Assembly: GCA_009837885.1 (NCBI GenBank)
Contig: VXSP01000029.1
Coordinates: forward strand, 29,983-93,982
DNA length: 64,000 nucleotides
DNA from: Holophagales bacterium
GTDB taxonomy: Bacteria; Acidobacteriota; Thermoanaerobaculia; Multivoradales; Multivoraceae
Reading direction: 5' to 3'
The notes under the pieces: model-generated
What the model was told of the DNA's origin: nothing
What the model saw: the letters and a program-made list of their open reading frames with translations, nothing else
The model's database searches: none
Part shown: positions 7,042 through 15,995 of the stretch, piece after piece
Numbering within the stretch: the stretch's first letter is position 1
Layout of the letters: each line of letters begins with the position of its first letter
Position numbers and translations under genes: made by a program

Positions 7042-8505
7042 TTGAGCCGGCGCTACACGCCTCCGGGCCACCATCGCAGCGTAGAGGCCTTCCGGGAGCA
7101 CGTGCGCGGGCTCGACCCGGCGTTCGACTGCGGAGACGAACTCCTCGGCGCTGAGGGGCCGCTGGCGAAGCCGCTCGCTGTGTTCGGCCGCGAGGCCGGC
7201 AACCGGTTCGCGATCCACCCGATGGAGGGTTGGGACGGGAACCGGGACGGCAGCCCGAGCGACCTGACGCGGAGGCGCTGGCGGCGGTTCGGGCTGAGCG
7301 GCGCGAAGCTGATCTGGGGCGGCGAGGCGGTGGCCGTGCTGCCGGAAGGACGCGCGAACCCGAACCAGCTCTTCATCGACGGCGATCGGCTGGACGGCTG
7401 CGTCTCCTGGCTGGAGGCGCTTCGCCGTGAGGTCCTGGCGGGGCACGAGGAGAGCGGCGTCGGCGGCGACCGACCGGTGATCGGCCTGCAGTTGACCCAC
7501 TCGGGCCGGCTCTCGCGGCCCGATCCGCCGCCCGCGTTGCCGAGGCCGTTGCGGGCGCAGGTCCATCCCGTACTCGACGGTCGTCTCGGAAGGGCGGCCG
7601 AGCGTCCGCTGATCGGCGACGATCAGTTGGAGGAAGTCGCCGGCGCCTATGTGCGCGCCGCTCGCTGCGCCGAGCGCGCCGGCTATGACTTCGTCGACAT
7701 CAAGTGCTGCCACGGATACCTGCTGCACGAGTTGCTGGGCGCGCACACCCGACCGGGTCCCTACGGCGGATCGTTCGAGAACCGGGTGCGGCTGCCGCTT
7801 CGGATCATCGCCGCGGTGCGGGCGGCGTGCCCCAATCTCGGCACCGGCGTTCGCCTGTCGATCGGTGATGTGGCGCCCTTTGGCGCCGGTGAAGATGGGA
7901 TCGGCGTGCCGGAAATCGAGGGTCCGAAGCCGGCGGACCTCGGCTTCGGGCTCAACCCGTCGGACGTCGCCGTCCCCGAACCCACCTGTGCCGAGGCGGT
8001 TCGCTACATTCACTTGCTGATCGAGGCTGGTGTCGAAGTGGTCAACGTGACGATGGGCTCGCCCTACAGTTGCCCGCACCTGTCGCGCCCCTTCACCTAC
8101 CCGGCATCGGATAGCTACCTTCCACCCGAGGATCCGTTGCGCTCCGTGTTGCGTCAACTGGCTGCCGTGCGCACCGTGCGCGCAGCGTTTCCGCGACTCC
8201 CCCTGGTGGGGACGGGCTACAGCTACCTGCAGGAGTGGCTGCCCTTCGTGGCCGAGGCGGAGGTCGGGGGCGGTCACGTCGACTTCGTCGGCCTGGGGCG
8301 GATGGTGCTGGCCTACCCGCGCCTGCCTGCTGACGTTCTGGCGGGGCGGCCGCTCGAACGTCGACGGATCTGCCGCACCTTCAGCGACTGCACGACGGGG
8401 CCGCGCAACAACATGGTCAGCGGCTGCTACCCGCTGGACGAACGCTACCGGGAGACCCCCGAGTTCGCCCGGATCAAGAAGATCAAGAAGGCGGCGGCGT
8501 TGTGA
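7042..8505 (+). CDS. old-yellow-enzyme family NADH:flavin oxidoreductase
   Basis: 487 residues of an FMN-dependent TIM barrel. Recognisable motifs are NRFAIHPMEGWDG (about 54-66), GLQLTHSGR (about 150), FVDIKCCHGYLLHELLGAHTRPGPYGGSFENRVRLPLRII (around 215-255), and a late GLGRMVLAYP segment for FMN phosphate binding. Family members reduce activated C=C bonds or demethylate or degrade small molecules. The start is a TTG at 7042; no better ATG is in frame nearby, so the first residues are uncertain. The TGA overlaps the GTG of the DUF993 gene by four bases, which starts a coupled three-gene run. Confidence 0.85.
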   Translation: MSRRYTPPGHHRSVEAFREHVRGLDPAFDCGDELLGAEGPLAKPLAVFGREAGNRFAIHPMEGWDGNRDGSPSDLTRRRWRRFGLSGAKLIWGGEAVAVLPEGRANPNQLFIDGDRLDGCVSWLEALRREVLAGHEESGVGGDRPVIGLQLTHSGRLSRPDPPPALPRPLRAQVHPVLDGRLGRAAERPLIGDDQLEEVAGAYVRAARCAERAGYDFVDIKCCHGYLLHELLGAHTRPGPYGGSFENRVRLPLRIIAAVRAACPNLGTGVRLSIGDVAPFGAGEDGIGVPEIEGPKPADLGFGLNPSDVAVPEPTCAEAVRYIHLLIEAGVEVVNVTMGSPYSCPHLSRPFTYPASDSYLPPEDPLRSVLRQLAAVRTVRAAFPRLPLVGTGYSYLQEWLPFVAEAEVGGGHVDFVGLGRMVLAYPRLPADVLAGRPLERRRICRTFSDCTTGPRNNMVSGCYPLDERYRETPEFARIKKIKKAAAL

Positions 8506-9617
8506 GCGCAACCCATCAGGAACCGTCGGGCGGCTTGCCGCCGTTACCGAGGCTCTGTTTCGCCGCGCTCCACGTCGTCGTTCGGGACGGCTATGCACAG
8601 GCCGGCCACTCGATGGAGAGTCCCGGTTCGGCACAAGAGATCGAACACTGGATCGACTGGAAGGCGACGGCCGGCTTGCGCCGCCACGTCGATTCGTTGG
8701 GTTTCGGTGTCGCGGAGGCGATGGACACGGCGCAGCGGTTCGAGATCGGCTGGCCCAGCGCGCGGCGCTTGATCGAGCTCTGCGCCTCGCTCGACCTCCG
8801 CAACGGCTTCCTCGCGGGGGCCGGCAGCGACCAGTTCGATGCGGTCGGCAGCAACACGGAGCTCGTGGACGCGGTGGCGGAGCAGGCTGAGTTCATCGGT
8901 CAACAGGGCGGCGTTCCCGTGCTGTTGCCGATGCCGCGGCTGACGGCTACCGGCGCCTCCGAGAGGGACTACGTCGACGTCTACGGCGCGATCATCGATC
9001 AACTGGAGGGTCCGCTGTTCCTGCACTGGCTGGGCGAGATGTTCCACCCGGCGATGCGCGGCTACTTCCCGGGCAACAGCCTGGAGCGGATCCTGGCCCG
9101 CCATTCCGACAAGGTGCGTGGGGTCAAGTTGTCGCTCCTGGACGAGGAGTACGAGGTCCTGCTCAGGCGGCGCATCGGCATGCGCGGCCAGATCGTGTTG
9201 ACGGGCGACGACTACCACTTCGCGCGACTACTGGAAGGGCAGCCGGCGCCCAGGGGGTCGAGGCTCGGCGGCTCGTTCGAACTGAAGGGCCGCAGAGTGG
9301 CCCTGGGCGACTTCAGCCATGCGCTGCTCGGCGCCTTCGACGCGGTAGCCGAGCCGGCGGCCGCGGCCCTTCGCGCACTCGGCGACGGGGACGTCGAGCG
9401 CTATCGCGAGTTGATGGGGCCGGCCGAAGAACTCGCCCGCTTCATCTTCCAGCCGCCGACCCGTCACTACAAGGCCGGACTCGCCTACCACGCGTGGCTG
9501 CGCGGGCTGCAGGACAACCCGATGCTGGTCAACCGCGAGGATCTGGCTCGGGACGAGGCGTACTACCGTGGCGTCGCGTCTCTAGCCCGGCGCGCGGGCA
9601 CGTTGGGCGATGACTGA
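8502..9617 (+). CDS. DUF993 family protein
   Basis: 371 residues matching DUF993, an uncharacterised family predicted to be a TIM barrel related to dihydrodipicolinate-synthase-type lyases. Characteristic stretches are RRHVDSLGFGVAEAMDTAQRFEIGWPSARRLI, LFLHWLGEMFHPAMRGYFPG, VRGVKLSLLDEEYEVLLRRR and TRHYKAGLAYHAWLRGLQDNP. The GTG start shares four bases with the stop of the flavoprotein gene, and the C-terminal end overlaps the start of the TonB receptor gene (ATGACTGA), so all three are likely co-translated. Context suggests a catabolic step on a compound imported by that receptor; this is inference. Confidence 0.85.
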   Translation: MSATHQEPSGGLPPLPRLCFAALHVVVRDGYAQAGHSMESPGSAQEIEHWIDWKATAGLRRHVDSLGFGVAEAMDTAQRFEIGWPSARRLIELCASLDLRNGFLAGAGSDQFDAVGSNTELVDAVAEQAEFIGQQGGVPVLLPMPRLTATGASERDYVDVYGAIIDQLEGPLFLHWLGEMFHPAMRGYFPGNSLERILARHSDKVRGVKLSLLDEEYEVLLRRRIGMRGQIVLTGDDYHFARLLEGQPAPRGSRLGGSFELKGRRVALGDFSHALLGAFDAVAEPAAAALRALGDGDVERYRELMGPAEELARFIFQPPTRHYKAGLAYHAWLRGLQDNPMLVNREDLARDEAYYRGVASLARRAGTLGDD

Positions 9618-12546
9618 CTGGCGGCTTCCGCGGATTGGTGCCACGTCCCTGGCTCTGGCGCTGCTGCTCTGCGCCGATGCCGCGACAGCCCAGCAGACCG
9701 GACGCATCGAGGGGACGGTGACGCTGCGCGGTGCCGCCTCGCCCGACGGCATCGGCATTCTGGCCGAGACCGACGCCGTGCCGCGGCCAAGGTCGACGGT
9801 GACCGAAGCGTCCGGCTACTACGCGCTGCCGCGGCTCCATCCGGGCCTCTATCGGGTCACGTTCACGACCCCGGCGGGAGCAAGCCGCACGGTCGAGGCC
9901 CAGGTCCTGCTCGGCCAGACGACGACCCTGGACCTGGAACTCGACGCCGCGGCCGCTTTCAGCGAGAGACTCGTCGTGATCGGAGAGCGGGTCGCCGTCC
10001 GCGGCCGTGCCGCCGTAGCCAGCGCCATCGACGGCGAGGCGGTGCGCGACATGCCGCTCGGTCCCGACTACCGCAGCCTCGTTCGGCTCGCTCCGGGCGT
10101 CCAGGTGACCCAGGACAGCGTGCGGGGACCGGCCGCCGGCGGCAGCGGTCAGGACAACGTGTACCGTTTCGACGGCGTCGACGTGTCGCTGCCGATGTTC
10201 GGCACGCTGTCGGCCGAACTCTCGAGCCACGACGTCGACCAGTTGACCTTCGAGCGCGCCGGCGCCACGGCGGAGGGCTTCAACCGCAGCGGCGGATTCA
10301 CGATGGACTCGACGGCGAGGTCGGGTACGAACGCCTTCGCGGGCAGCGTCGAGTACACGGTGGAGCCGCCCGATCTTCAGGCGGAGCCCGAGACGGTCCT
10401 GGAATCCGTGGCCGGACACGACACGGACCGCGAGCGGGCCGTCGCCACCCTCGGCGGCCCGATCGTTCCGTCGCGGCTCTTCTTCTTCGCTTCCGTTTTC
10501 CGGCCCACGGAAGAACGGACGAACGCGGCCACGGCATACGGACCGGTCAAGGACTACGAGAACACGCGGCGCGAGTTCTACGGCAGGCTGACGCACGCGC
10601 CGTCGGACCGGGTGCTGCTCAACGCCGGCTACCGTGGCTCGCGGCGCCAGGAGAACGGCGTCTCGGTCGGGCCGTACGAAGCCGATTCGGTATCGCTCGG
10701 CGGCAGCGCGGACCAGCGGGTGGCGAACGTCGACGGTGTCTGGCAGACGGGCCTAGGCGCCCTCTCGTTCCGGTTCAGCGATTACGAACTCGAGGGCTCG
10801 TCCCGGCCCGACGTGGCGCTGGCCGTTCAGCCGGCGCTCGACGGCGCCCTGGACGTGGAGAATCTGGACCGGATGGGTTACTTCAGCGTCCCCGAGTACG
10901 TGGACGGCGCCGATGCCTACAACGCCGCGATCAGGCCCCTTGTGGAACGCTACGGCTACGCGGACGAGCACGGCGCGCGCCACGGGGGCGGCGCCGTCGG
11001 CGCGCATCCGGTGATCAACGACCAGGCGTTCTACCGGCGGAGCTTCGAGCTGGCGTTCGATCACGAGTTCGACTGGGGCGCCACGGGCCACGACCTCCAC
11101 GTCGGGTTGCGGGCCGGCGAGGCGCGCGAGACGCTGAGCCGAGAATCGAACGGCTGGGGCGCCATCGAGGCGCCGGGCGGCGTCGACCTGGCCGAGGACG
11201 GAACGCCGGTCTTCTACGTCGCCACGGTGCAGCAGATGAGCCTCCGGCGCCCGGACGGCACGGTCGTTTCGCCGATTGACTCCTTCACGGAGACGACCTC
11301 CCTTGAAGTCCACGATCGCCTGACCACGGGCGACTTCACCTTCGACGCCGGCGTGCTGCTGAGCGAGGACGTCCTGTACGGACAGGGTCTGCGCGTGGCA
11401 CCGGGGACGGTGTCGGGCTTCGCCTTGGCGCCGGGCGAGAAGTACCGGATGTACACGATCGACTGGCGGGACATGATTCAGCCGCGTCTCGGCGTCACCT
11501 GGTCCTACCGGCCGGAGGGCACGGTCTTCGCGAACTACGCCCGCTACCACCCGGAGGCGACCTCGCTGGCGCGCGCGGCCTCCTGGGACCGGAACACCCG
11601 CGCCAGCCTTCGCGTGCTGTTCGACGAGGGTGGCCGGATCATCTCCCACGAGCCGTATCCGGGATCTTCCGGCAAGGTGTTCCAGGACGGCATGAAGCCC
11701 CGCCGCATCGACGAGTGGACGCTCGGCGCGACGCGGACGTTGTCGCGGGGACTGGCACTCAGCCTTCACCTGCGCCGCCGGGAGGGCGGGCACTTCTGGG
11801 AGGACACCTGGAACGGATCCAGGGGCTACGACAGCGCCCCCGGCCACATCGCCGCTCGCGGTCTCTACGTGCCGGGGCTCGATGCCGTTCGAGCGGAGAT
11901 TGGCGGATCGAGCTACGTGATCGCCGAACTCGACGACGCGCACACGGAGTACTCGGAGGCCGCGGTCGAACTGGTGTGGAGGGGTGAGCGCGGCTACCTG
12001 AACGCTTCGTACGTGCGGAGCCGCTACACCGGAAACTTCGATCAGGACAACACGAGCTGGAACAACGACGCCAACCTGTTCATCGGTTCGTCCAACCTCG
12101 CCGACGGCTATGGCCGGCAGGTATGGGACAACAAGGACGGGACGCTGCGCGGGGACCGGCCGCATCTCGCGAAGGTGTTCGGCCGTCTCGACCTGCCGTG
12201 GCGGGCGAGCGTCGGCGCCTTCGTCTTCTTCCAGTCCGGGCAGCCGTGGGAGGCGTGGGATTCCGTCGCCTACGGGCTACCCTCCTACTTCTCGTCGACC
12301 AACCGTTACGCCGAGCAGGCCGGCAGCAGGCGCAGTCCGAGCCACTGGCAACTGGACCTGGGCTACACGCAGCACTTCCTCCTGCCGACGGACCTGGGCC
12401 TTCGGCTCCGTGTCGATCTCTTCAACCTGTTCGATCGCCAAACCGGCTACAACATGAACCCGTTCCGGCGCGACGCCGCCTTCGGAGAACCCCGCGACCG
12501 CTTCGACCCGCGCCGCGTGCAGATCTCCCTGAGCGTCGAGTTCTAG
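9610..12546 (+). CDS. TonB-dependent receptor with N-terminal carboxypeptidase-regulatory-like domain
   Basis: 978 residues. A signal peptide ends near residue 27 (DAATAQQ). Residues about 30-110 form a CarboxypepD_reg-like beta-sandwich (GRIEGTVTLRG, SGYYALPRLHPGLYRVTF). A plug follows at about 120-240 with RLAPGVQV and VYRFDGVDV. The remainder is a beta-barrel that ends in an aromatic residue (VQISLSVEF), as outer-membrane barrels do. This is the Oar/SusC-like receptor style common in Acidobacteriota. It imports a large or scarce substrate using TonB energy. It overlaps the DUF993 gene by eight bases, tying transport to the two enzymes upstream. I see no clear TonB box. Confidence 0.9.
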   Translation: MTDWRLPRIGATSLALALLLCADAATAQQTGRIEGTVTLRGAASPDGIGILAETDAVPRPRSTVTEASGYYALPRLHPGLYRVTFTTPAGASRTVEAQVLLGQTTTLDLELDAAAAFSERLVVIGERVAVRGRAAVASAIDGEAVRDMPLGPDYRSLVRLAPGVQVTQDSVRGPAAGGSGQDNVYRFDGVDVSLPMFGTLSAELSSHDVDQLTFERAGATAEGFNRSGGFTMDSTARSGTNAFAGSVEYTVEPPDLQAEPETVLESVAGHDTDRERAVATLGGPIVPSRLFFFASVFRPTEERTNAATAYGPVKDYENTRREFYGRLTHAPSDRVLLNAGYRGSRRQENGVSVGPYEADSVSLGGSADQRVANVDGVWQTGLGALSFRFSDYELEGSSRPDVALAVQPALDGALDVENLDRMGYFSVPEYVDGADAYNAAIRPLVERYGYADEHGARHGGGAVGAHPVINDQAFYRRSFELAFDHEFDWGATGHDLHVGLRAGEARETLSRESNGWGAIEAPGGVDLAEDGTPVFYVATVQQMSLRRPDGTVVSPIDSFTETTSLEVHDRLTTGDFTFDAGVLLSEDVLYGQGLRVAPGTVSGFALAPGEKYRMYTIDWRDMIQPRLGVTWSYRPEGTVFANYARYHPEATSLARAASWDRNTRASLRVLFDEGGRIISHEPYPGSSGKVFQDGMKPRRIDEWTLGATRTLSRGLALSLHLRRREGGHFWEDTWNGSRGYDSAPGHIAARGLYVPGLDAVRAEIGGSSYVIAELDDAHTEYSEAAVELVWRGERGYLNASYVRSRYTGNFDQDNTSWNNDANLFIGSSNLADGYGRQVWDNKDGTLRGDRPHLAKVFGRLDLPWRASVGAFVFFQSGQPWEAWDSVAYGLPSYFSSTNRYAEQAGSRRSPSHWQLDLGYTQHFLLPTDLGLRLRVDLFNLFDRQTGYNMNPFRRDAAFGEPRDRFDPRRVQISLSVEF

Positions 12547-12549
12547 TCC

Positions 12550-13794
12550 GTGCCCCGGGACGTCGCGGATGCTCCTTCGGCGGGCGCCGGCCGGGCCGAG
12601 ATCACGGTCCGCGACGCGCGGCGGCTGGCGCTGGCGCGGGCGGGGCTCCTGAATCCGGAGTGGACCGGCCTGCCGCGCGCTGCTTCGGGCCGCGGCCTGC
12701 GGGCGCGCCGGGCGCTCCACGCATTGATCGAGCGCTTCGGATATCTCCAGCTCGACACCATCTCGATTGCCGGCGCCCGCACCCACGCTCTCGTGCCGTT
12801 GTCGCGCTGGCCCGGAATCGATCGGAACCTGCCGGAGGAACTCCTGCAGCCGGGCGAGCCGCTCTTCGAGTACTGGGGTCACGAGGCGAGCTGGATCCCG
12901 ATCGATCTGTACCCTGCGTTCGGCTTCCGCCGCAAGGAGTATCGAAGTGGCAGGACCTGGCACAGCAAGGGGATTCGCGAGCACCCGGAAGTGGCGAAGG
13001 CGATCCTGCGCCGGGTCGAGGCCGAGGGGCCGATGCGGTCCCTGGATCTGACGGGGCCGATGCTGGGCGAGGTGTGGCGCTCGAAGCGGGAACGCTGGGT
13101 CGCCTATTCGCTGTGGTCCACCGGGGAGCTCGCCATCCGGTCGCGCCGCAACTTCCAGCGGACCTTCGACCTGCCTGAACGGGTGATTCCCGAGCGTTGG
13201 CGGAGCGAGGAATGGAGCCTGGAGGAGGGGATCCGGGCGTTGATCCTGCGCGCGCTCGAGGGTCACGGCTGGGCGACGATCGGCACGCTCGCCGACACCT
13301 GGCGGCTCAAGAATCTGCGGCCCCAGATCAGGGCCGCGCTGGAGGACTTGGTCGCAGCGGAGGAGGCTATCCCGTGCGACGTGATCGCGGCCGGCGGCAA
13401 GAGTCGGTCGGGATGGGTGCGGCCCGACGATCTGGAACTCGCGGCGCGGTTGCGGCGGGTGCGTCCGGCGCCGGACCGGGGCGTGCTGCTGTCGCCGTTC
13501 GACCCGGTGCTCTGGCGACGGCCGCGGGTGGCGCACCTGTTCGGTTTCGACCAGATCCTGGAGATCTTCAAGCCGGCCTCGCAGCGGCGCTACGGCTACT
13601 ACTGCATGCCGGTGCTGGCGGGCGACCGGCTGGTGGCGCGCTTCGACCTGAAGGCGCACCGGAAACAGGGGCGTCTGGAGGTGCTGTCGCTCCACTACGA
13701 GGCGGATGGGGCCAAGCCTCCCGCGGCTGATCGGGCGGCCGCGGAGAGCGCGTTGTCGAGATTCGCGGAGTCGGTGGAGCTCGCTGTCGACTAG
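12550..13794 (+). CDS. YcaQ-type DNA glycosylase (winged-helix, HTH_42 family)
   Basis: 414 residues. The tandem winged-helix family signature is clear: RALHALIERFGYLQLDTISIAGARTH, where Gln 67 and Asp 69 form the catalytic Q-x-D of YcaQ/AlkX enzymes, then LFEYWGHEASWIPIDLYP, a central helical region, and LLSPFDPVLWRRPRVAHLFGFDQILEIFKPASQRRYGYYCMPVLAGDRLVARFDLKA near the C terminus. Known members unhook interstrand crosslinks and remove bulky N7-guanine adducts. The start is a GTG four bases after the receptor stop, so the gene may be read through from the upstream operon, although its role differs. Confidence 0.85.
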   Translation: MPRDVADAPSAGAGRAEITVRDARRLALARAGLLNPEWTGLPRAASGRGLRARRALHALIERFGYLQLDTISIAGARTHALVPLSRWPGIDRNLPEELLQPGEPLFEYWGHEASWIPIDLYPAFGFRRKEYRSGRTWHSKGIREHPEVAKAILRRVEAEGPMRSLDLTGPMLGEVWRSKRERWVAYSLWSTGELAIRSRRNFQRTFDLPERVIPERWRSEEWSLEEGIRALILRALEGHGWATIGTLADTWRLKNLRPQIRAALEDLVAAEEAIPCDVIAAGGKSRSGWVRPDDLELAARLRRVRPAPDRGVLLSPFDPVLWRRPRVAHLFGFDQILEIFKPASQRRYGYYCMPVLAGDRLVARFDLKAHRKQGRLEVLSLHYEADGAKPPAADRAAAESALSRFAESVELAVD

Positions 13795-13811
13795 CGTCGC
13801 CGCGTCGAAGC

Positions 13812-13936
13812 AGACGCCCGCTGGCCGCCTTCGGCGGAAGCCGGCGGGAACCCGGGTGGCGCGATCTCGCGCCACACGCGAACCAGTCCGTGCGCCCGTC
13901 AGCGGGCGCACGGGTGGCACCCCGGTCCCCCCAGTG
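13812..13936 (-). repeat. extended family A element, left copy
   Basis: A multi-hairpin block filling the gap between the glycosylase and the ABC binding-protein gene. Read on the minus strand it begins with CACACTGGG. It then contains the perfect hairpin CCGTGCGCCCG-ctga-CGGGCGCACGG, a second hairpin GTGGCGCG-agat-CGCGCCAC, and ends with CCGCC-gaa-GGCGG. A closely similar block lies in the opposite orientation at 14929-15056, on the other side of the binding-protein gene. Confidence 0.8.
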
Positions 13937-13964
13937 TGCGGTCGGTTCAGTACGCTGTAGCGCG

Positions 13965-14912
13965 ATGAGGGACACGCATCGCCGGTGGGCAACTCCGATC
14001 GTCCTCTGCGCCGTGTCGCTGCTGGCCGGGTGCGGTGGCGATGTTCCGGATGTTGCAGACGGCGCGCCGCCGCAGATCGCCCTGGTCATGAAGTCCCTGG
14101 CCAACGAGTTCTTCGAGACGATGGCCGAGGGCGCCCGCGCGCACCACGAGGCTCAGCCGGACGAGTACGACCTGGTCGTCAACGGCACCCGAAACGAGAG
14201 CGACCTGGCCCAGCAGGTCGCCCTGGTCGAGCAGATGGTGGCCTCGGGCAGCGACGCGATCGTCATTGCGCCCGCCGATTCGAAGGCCCTGGCGCCGGCA
14301 CTCGCTCGGGCCCAGGCGGCCGGTGTGGTGGTCGTCAACATCGACAACCGCCTGGACGCGGAGGTGGCGGCGGAGGCGGGCCTCGACGCGCCCTTCGTCG
14401 GCCCGGACAATCGCGATGGCGCTCGGCGGGTTGGCGAGGTGCTGGCGGAACGGCTTTCGCCGGGCGATCAGGTGGCGATCGTCGGCGGCATCCCGACCGC
14501 CTTCAATGCGCAGCAGCGACAGGCCGGCTTCGAGGACGCGATGGAAGCGGCCGGCGCCGAGGTCGTCGACGTCCAGAGCGGTGGATGGGAGCAGGCGCAG
14601 GCGAACACAGTGGCCGCGGCGATGCTGCGGGAGTATCCGGACCTGCGCGCGCTCCTCTGCGCCAACGACAACATGGCGTTGGGCGCCCTGGCGGCACGCC
14701 GGCAGAGCGGCCGCGACGATGTGCTGATCGTCGGCTTCGACAACATCGACGCGGTGGGGGAGCTGGTCGCCCAGGGCGAGATTCTGGCCACCGCCGACCA
14801 GCATGCCGACCGGCTCGCGGTCTTCGGGATCGAGGCTGCGCTCGAGATTCTGAGCGGCGGCGAAGCCGACGACCGTCAGACGCCGGTCGACATCGTCACG
14901 GCGCCCGACTAG
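13965..14912 (+). CDS. sugar-type ABC transporter substrate-binding lipoprotein
   Basis: 315 residues. The signal peptide ends in lipobox LLAGC (Cys 23). The mature protein is a RbsB/LacI-like type I binding protein (Peripla_BP_4): QIALVMKSLANEFFETMAEGAR, LVEQMVASGSDAIVIAPADSKAL, VVVVNIDNRLD, LLCANDNMALGALAARR and VLIVGFDNIDAV. It should deliver a sugar or polyol to the permease encoded at 15996-16988. The ATG at 13965 is chosen over an upstream in-frame one because it starts the signal peptide and the upstream sequence is a repeat. No ATP-binding subunit is encoded nearby. The gene is bracketed by inverted copies of a multi-hairpin element. Confidence 0.88.
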   Translation: MRDTHRRWATPIVLCAVSLLAGCGGDVPDVADGAPPQIALVMKSLANEFFETMAEGARAHHEAQPDEYDLVVNGTRNESDLAQQVALVEQMVASGSDAIVIAPADSKALAPALARAQAAGVVVVNIDNRLDAEVAAEAGLDAPFVGPDNRDGARRVGEVLAERLSPGDQVAIVGGIPTAFNAQQRQAGFEDAMEAAGAEVVDVQSGGWEQAQANTVAAAMLREYPDLRALLCANDNMALGALAARRQSGRDDVLIVGFDNIDAVGELVAQGEILATADQHADRLAVFGIEAALEILSGGEADDRQTPVDIVTAPD

Positions 14913-14928
14913 GAGCCTGCGCGGCAGA

Positions 14929-15056
14929 AACTGGGTGCGCCGGCGTGTCATCCGTGCGCCCGATGACGGGCACACGGACTGTGACGCGTGTGGCGCGGTA
15001 CCGCGCCACACGGGTTCCCGCCGGCATCCGGCGCGAAGCGCCGGCCTCTGGACCTT
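14929..15056 (+). repeat. extended family A element, right copy
   Basis: It begins with ACTGGGTGCGCCGGCGTG just after the binding-protein stop. The hairpins CCGTGCGCCCG-atga-CGGGCACACGG and GTGTGGCGCGGTACCGCGCCACAC (a perfect 24-base palindrome, shown here in two joined halves) follow. It ends with the GCCGGC / GGCGC-gaa-GCGCC unit. It is the mirror of the block at 13812-13936, with base changes on both sides of the stems that largely keep pairing. The preceding TAG (14910-14912) also starts a family B arm. Confidence 0.8.
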
Positions 15057-15064
15057 CTGCCGCG

Positions 15065-15865
15065 CTAGGGGAGCTTCGTCACGATCGCCTGGCCCGTGGG
15101 CAGGGCGAGCGGGGCTTCGGGCAGGTCGGCGAAGAACTCGTCCACGGCGTCCTTCTCCCCGCGGGCGGCGGGGAAGCCGTAGTCGTCGAAGACCACGATC
15201 CCGCCTGGGGAGAGGCGCGGATAGAAGTACTCCAGGCAGTCGAGCGTCGAACGGTAGAGATCGACGTCGACGTGGACGAAGGCGAAGCGAGAGCCTTCGA
15301 GACCGGCGAAGGTCGACGGAATCCACCCTTCGTGGACTCTGAGGGACCCCGGGAAGCCGCCGAGCAGAGCGCGGACGGCCTGGGCGGACGTCGCCTTGAA
15401 CACGCCCTGCTCCAGATCGGGATCTCTCTCCGGATCGGGCGCCGGGAGTCCCTCGAAGCTGTCGAAGAGGTGGAGGGTCTCTTGATGCCCTTCCAGGACT
15501 CTCGAGAGAAGAAGCGCCGTGCCGCCCCGGTACACGCCGCACTCGGCGAAATCGCCGTCGACGGAGAGCGCCTGGTTGGCGAGGCGGTAGAGAACCTGGC
15601 AGCGGTCGCCTGAAACGACCGTGTACGGCTCGACGCCGTCGTACGCCTCCCGAAAGTCGGGCTCGCCGCGCCAGGGCGCCCAGACCGGCGACGGCGACCT
15701 CCACTCGCGGTAGAAGCGCTCGTCCGCGTTCCCCACGGCGTGAGCGTCCCGCTTCGAGCGGGGGAAGATCTCGAAGTCGTACCCGAACCGACGCAGCACG
15801 CCCTTCGTCAGCCGGTATGCGGCGGCCTTCGAGCCACCGCGGACCCGGCGAACGAGAGCGCGCAC
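15065..15865 (-). CDS. TylF/MycF-type O-methyltransferase
   Basis: 266 residues. The C-terminal two thirds match the TylF macrocin O-methyltransferase family: GDFAECGVYRGGTALLLSRVL binds S-adenosylmethionine, LHLFDSFEGLP and FAFVHVDVDLYRSTLDCLEYFYPRLSPGGIVVFDDYG supply the Mg-binding acidic residues. Such enzymes methylate hydroxyls of sugars, often on polysaccharides or glycosylated metabolites. The gene is on the opposite strand between the binding-protein and permease genes of the ABC system, which is an odd position. The ATG at 15865 is preceded by a small perfect hairpin of repeat family C. Confidence 0.85.
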   Translation of the reverse strand: MRALVRRVRGGSKAAAYRLTKGVLRRFGYDFEIFPRSKRDAHAVGNADERFYREWRSPSPVWAPWRGEPDFREAYDGVEPYTVVSGDRCQVLYRLANQALSVDGDFAECGVYRGGTALLLSRVLEGHQETLHLFDSFEGLPAPDPERDPDLEQGVFKATSAQAVRALLGGFPGSLRVHEGWIPSTFAGLEGSRFAFVHVDVDLYRSTLDCLEYFYPRLSPGGIVVFDDYGFPAARGEKDAVDEFFADLPEAPLALPTGQAIVTKLP

Positions 15866-15878
15866 TAGGCGGAACTCA

Positions 15879-15897
15879 GGGCGCCATCAAGGCGCCC
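15879..15897. repeat. family C hairpin, copy 1
   Basis: GGGCGCC-ATCAA-GGCGCCC, a perfect seven-base stem with a five-base loop. It lies upstream of the TylF-type gene and about 100 bases before the permease start. A matching copy (minus-strand GGGCGCCGTCAAGGCGCC) lies at 25624-25641. Confidence 0.7.
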
Positions 15898-15995
15898 GTC
15901 GCCGGGAAGACGCTGGGGCGTTGTCATGGGATCGGGGCTCTTGGAGGCAGCCGCGACTGTATCCTCGTCTCGATGCTCGCAGGACGCTCCGACCG

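Noticed and set aside
6709..8634. 641-codon minus-strand frame opposite the flavoprotein
   Set aside because: Opposite a clear old-yellow-enzyme gene; the product is Arg-rich with no motif. Only its end overlaps the real hicA.
10753..12165. 470-codon minus-strand frame inside the TonB receptor
   Set aside because: Shadow of the receptor barrel, no conserved features.
13812..15056. CRISPR array
   Set aside because: Repeats are inverted, few, hairpin-rich and unequal in length, with a gene between them and no cas genes.
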